Source: Solenopsis invicta (taxonomy: Eukaryota; Arthropoda; Insecta; Hymenoptera; Formicidae). From it: DNA of 64,000 nt. The DNA lies in NCBI RefSeq assembly GCF_016802725.1, contig NC_052679.1:806001-870000 (forward strand), in the 5' to 3' direction. The position numbers were made by a program, and so were the translations under genes. The number at the start of each line of letters is the position of its first letter. Positions within the stretch are counted from its first letter, which is position 1. The notes below the pieces were generated by a model. It was given only the letters and a program-made list of their open reading frames with translations. It had not been told where the DNA came from and made no database searches. Positions 60,671 through 64,000 of the stretch are shown here, piece after piece.

Positions 60671-60752
60671 ATTTCAGTTATAAATTGCATTCATATTATA
60701 TTTAAAATTCCTTTAACTCCTGCAGAAAATTCAAATTATTTAGGAATTAAAA

Positions 60753-61039
60753 ATGGTAATAATATTGGCTGCTGCGATAGAAGAGTCAAACGATGGTAAA
60801 AACTTTATATCTGTTATATGCTTTTTCTTATGAGTAATGTATAATAATATTCATTGTTGCTAGAAAGGGAGACAAAGAAGAGGGTTAAGCAGTAAGTAAA
60901 ATTGTAATTTTTTTTCCAATGATTTGATGACTTTTGATATAGCAATTTCAGGCTGGAAATAGTTGAAATTCACTCCACATGCCTTTATATCGTATTGAAT
61001 CTTGTTTACAAGTTATTAGCGATTCCGCTAATCACCTAA
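60753..61039 (+). other. Possible three-exon micro-ORF (52 codons) or decayed gene
   Basis: ATG at 60753. Three candidate exons, 60753-60795, 60864-60891 and 60952-61039, are separated by short GT-AG introns of 68 and 60 bp and remain in frame to TAA. The donors are GATG|GTAAAA and AGCA|GTAAGTA, the acceptors TTGCTAG and AATTTCAG. The product contains AAIEESNDERETKKRVKQLE then IVEIHSTCLY. A second frame in the last exon (60979-61173) gives a charged segment SDSANHLTIVDRISKDLAKQ then SEKRLNVIKQIF, followed by AATAAA at 61175. One frameshift would join the two, suggesting a decayed gene. Unrecognised and possibly chance. Confidence 0.22.
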
Positions 61040-61173
61040 CGATAGTGGACCGCATAAGTAAGGACCTCGCGAAGCAATCGGAAAAGAGATTAAATGTGAT
61101 CAAACAAATTTTTATTTTATTAAAAAATATAATTTCAAACAATCGTGTTCTTTCTAATAAAAATATGATTTAA

Positions 61174-62800
61174 TGCAATAAAAGTAAAAAATTTGTATTC
61201 GACAAAATAATGTTTTATTTAAAGTTATATTGTTTCGGTAAAATAAATATAAACCATGTATTAAAAAACGTATTCAATAATATCTGATAATAAATATTAT
61301 ATTAAATCAAGCATTTCGATTTTGACATATACGCCGTGTTTCTTTCCTATAACTTTAAATTATTAAATATCAATAAAACGTTTAGGGAATGTATTTTAAT
61401 TTTAAATATTAATTTTAAATATAAACAGTGAATTAAAAAAACATCTTTTTTTACCTTTCAAAAGAGAACGCACCCTTAATATCCGTTTCTTAAATATTTA
61501 AGTTAAAGAATACGCGTGAATATTTTTTTTACGTCCACGATCTTAAAGATACAACCTTAACTCAACAAGATCACACGTACCTACGACCAACCTGAAACCC
61601 CGATGGAATAATGATTGACGATTTGGAACGGAAGAACGAAAACGGAGGATTCGGACGAAATGTTATCGCGAGTCACTCGACCACCGTGATGAGGCATTTC
61701 AGTCGCTCACCTCGAGTCCGAACGATTTCTCAGATCATCTCATCAATTTAAATTTTCGAATTATTGTTCATCAAGAAGCCATTCGAATGCAATCGATCGA
61801 TATTCGGGCAATGGTCGAATGTGAGTCGCGTATTTTCGCCTGACGCCGATTTTGTTCCTTCGCTCTAGTTTGAGATTCTGTGCTGCTTTCTACTTACTCT
61901 CGCGGTTTTGTCCCTGTCCCGCACGAATCGAAGATATCAATCGGGAGCTGCCTGACGTTCTACCTACCCGTGATATTCTTCTTCATAAATTTACTACGGA
62001 ATATCATCTTTCTACAGAAAATATCTGCTATTCAGTAGACATCTGTGCCGAATGTAAAACCCAATTTTTTTAGAAAGTTTTTTAAAATGTTGCCTCCGTA
62101 TATCATAAAACATATACCATTTAGTATCATCTATCTGTGAATTGAATTCTATTGCATAGAGAGAATTTTTTCTTAGAATTTACCCTCAAAAACACAATAG
62201 TCGTGAAACATGGCATTTTGAAGAATTTTAATATAATTTTAATATTTAACAAAATTTAACGTTTTGTGTATATAATTATATACAAAAAATTTTCCCGATA
62301 TTAATTTTACATCAAATTCTATATTATTTCTTGATATCAAAGGAATATGTCAAAAAATAAACAAAAATAGAACTATGAATTAATGATTTTATTCGATTCT
62401 TTTTGTCGAAACAATTCCAACGATATGCTAAAGTAGAGGTCAAATCGGTGTTTATAACAGTCAAAATAACTAATGAATTTAAAGGTGGTTAGTGATGCAC
62501 AATCGGGGTATGTGCCTACTTAACCAGATTTATTTGATTTTTTTTTATATGTTTTATTTGGACGAAATTAAGCTTCCAGGAACCGCTTTAGATAATTACT
62601 TTGTAGATGTTATTCGACATCCGATGATGGCGAGAAGGAAATTAAATAGGAATTATTAATAGACAGGATAAGAGTTCATCAGAGTTATCCAATAGCAATA
62701 CGGCTGAAATAGATGATTAAAATAAAAATAAAATAAATAAAATAAAAAATTAAAAAAATTAAAAAATACAAATAAAAAATTAGATACCACAAACAATTAT
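61174..62800. other. Stretch without recognised genes
   Basis: AT-rich, with a CpG-richer block at 61.55-62.0 kb. An ORF at 61852-62073 starts with a hydrophobic stretch, but no signal peptide or domain can be supported. A half copy of the MITE family lies at about 62265-62302 (GTATATAATTATATACAAAA, then AATTTTCCCG). An A/T-rich simple tract lies at 62716-62770. Confidence 0.4.
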
Positions 62801-62807
62801 AAAAAAT

Positions 62808-62866
62808 TAAATTGATCGCGACCATGTGAGCTGCGAGCAATGTCTGCCAGTCACTGCGCCACCCTG
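62808..62866 (-). repeat. tRNA-derived SINE head, minus strand
   Basis: On the minus strand GGTGGCGCAGTGACTGGCAG resembles a pol III A box. It is followed after the usual spacing by CTCACATGGTCGCGATC, a decayed B box. An A/T-rich simple tract lies downstream in that direction (62770-62716), as expected of a SINE tail. Confidence 0.5.
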
Positions 62867-62934
62867 AAGTATCTAACTTTATTTTAAGCCATTTTGACTG
62901 TCATAATCACTAATTTGACCCTTGTTATAGCATA

Positions 62935-63130
62935 TTGTAGTACATGTAGTGACCATGACGCACAGAGTCGTCTGCTCTCTCTGCCGAAGATCCGGGTTCA
63001 AATCCCTCTGATCAGAAACATGTGATTTTATTTGATCGCTACCTCTCGGAAAGTAATGGCAAACCACCGAGAATGTCTTGCCAAAAGAACCCCTCTAAAT
63101 TAGACTGTTCGGATCCGATGTTTAAACTGT
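62935..63130 (+). repeat. tRNA-derived SINE, plus strand
   Basis: An A-box-like segment near 62950 (TGACGCACAGAGTCGTCTGC) is followed by an intact B box GGTTCAAATCC at 62995-63005. The body continues with GGCAAACCACCGAGAATGTC and TTGCCAAAAGAACCCC. SINE-like arrangement; family not determined. The small minus-strand ORF across it is not a gene. Confidence 0.6.
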
Positions 63131-64000
63131 AGGTCCTGTATATTTGTGTAAATTGAAAAAAGCGCATGCCACAGAAATACGTTGAAAGGTCATTACGCTC
63201 TGACAAAAGCTAAGGACTAGAGAAAGAGATAGAGCATATCGTTGGAATTGTCTCAAAGAAAATGGAATAAAACCGTTAATTCACAATTACATTTTTGCTC
63301 ATTTTCGATATACGCCTTTCCAAACTCCGCGAGATACATGCCTGAATTTTCCTTGTAAAAGAAAATTCTCTCAGTTTTTAATAGGTAAAAGTACCTGACA
63401 AAGATAATCTGTGAATAACATCCTTATGCAATTCTACGTTCTGTAATATGTAAGTCTCAATTTTTTAATCATTTCTCGCGACTAAAGTTAATCGCGAAGT
63501 CCCCATTTTGTTCGCGCGAAAATTCTATAAGAAATATTTGCGACGTTAAGATTCCGACGAGGAAAATTCGGGAATTTTCATTTCCATTTCAGTACAAGAA
63601 TACAGCTGTCTGTGAAAACCCCGGGCTGGCACGGGAGAATTTTAGTAAATTTAGTTTTTAATTAGCTGCGCGCAAGGTCGGCGCGCTCCGGGAATTTCTT
63701 ATTACTAGATCTGCTTAGAGAGCTCTTAGTAATTATCCTCAATGGCGGCTAAAAACGTGATTACGTGAGCTTTCACGACAACGAATGTTTTTCACGCTGA
63801 TAAAAGGCGCCTGGGGAATCCCCGATTTTGCGACGGAAAACAATTTTGCGCACCAGCTACGCAATACTAACAACAGTTGTCACTACAAACTTAAATTGTA
63901 ACTTATTATAACTTATATCAGTTATTGTAACTTTGAATTGAATAACTTCGATATTTTAAGTACCAAATTGAAAAAAAAAGAGGACAGAGCTCTAACTCCG
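63131..64000. other. Right edge, no gene recognised
   Basis: Mixed composition with a CpG-richer block at 63.45-63.85 kb. No ORF with support. Confidence 0.4.

Noticed and set aside
1..64000. CRISPR arrays, bacterial operons or viral genes
   Set aside because: None seen; the tandem repeats lack CRISPR unit/spacer structure and the gene structure is eukaryotic.

Overview
This window looks like nuclear DNA from an insect, most probably a hymenopteran such as an ant. The grounds are AT-rich, intron-dominated sequence broken by short GC- and CpG-rich islands, GT-AG introns, mariner relics, many small inverted-repeat elements, (GA)n tracts, a class A peptide-type GPCR and CYP4-like P450 exons. 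The species is inference. Nothing bacterial or viral is visible: no operons, ribosome-binding sites or CRISPR arrays.

The one apparently intact gene is a rhodopsin-class GPCR on the minus strand, in five exons (42914-42698, 10806-10657, 8356-8106, 7088-6801, 6442-6188). All junctions are GT-AG with matching phases, and together they give a 386-residue seven-helix protein. Intron 1 is about 31.9 kb and fills half of the window.

Inside intron 1, on the opposite strand, lie the remains of a small CYP4-like P450 cluster at 24.3-32.1 kb. An upstream copy keeps only its terminal exon. A second copy keeps two 5' exons, the heme-binding exon and the terminal exon, but has lost the central exons. Two decayed mariner transposons sit in it. 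One of them is truncated in the gap where the central exons should be, so a single deletion could explain both losses.

Region by region: 1-742 is a roughly 230-bp tandem repeat that runs off the left edge. 743-6187 is gene-free, with two inverted-repeat elements and a G-quadruplex motif. 6188-42914 is the GPCR with its introns, nested P450 relics and about ten small elements. 42915-64000 holds the GPCR upstream region and then gene-poor sequence with foldback elements, direct repeats, a possible three-exon micro-ORF at 60.75-61.04 kb and two divergent tRNA-like SINE heads near 62.8-63.1 kb. The most unusual features are the atypical GPCR motifs, the mariner/P450 deletion junction, the dense set of foldback elements (one family with at least five copies), and a hammerhead-like hairpin at 21.3 kb. 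None clearly amounts to a new biological system.
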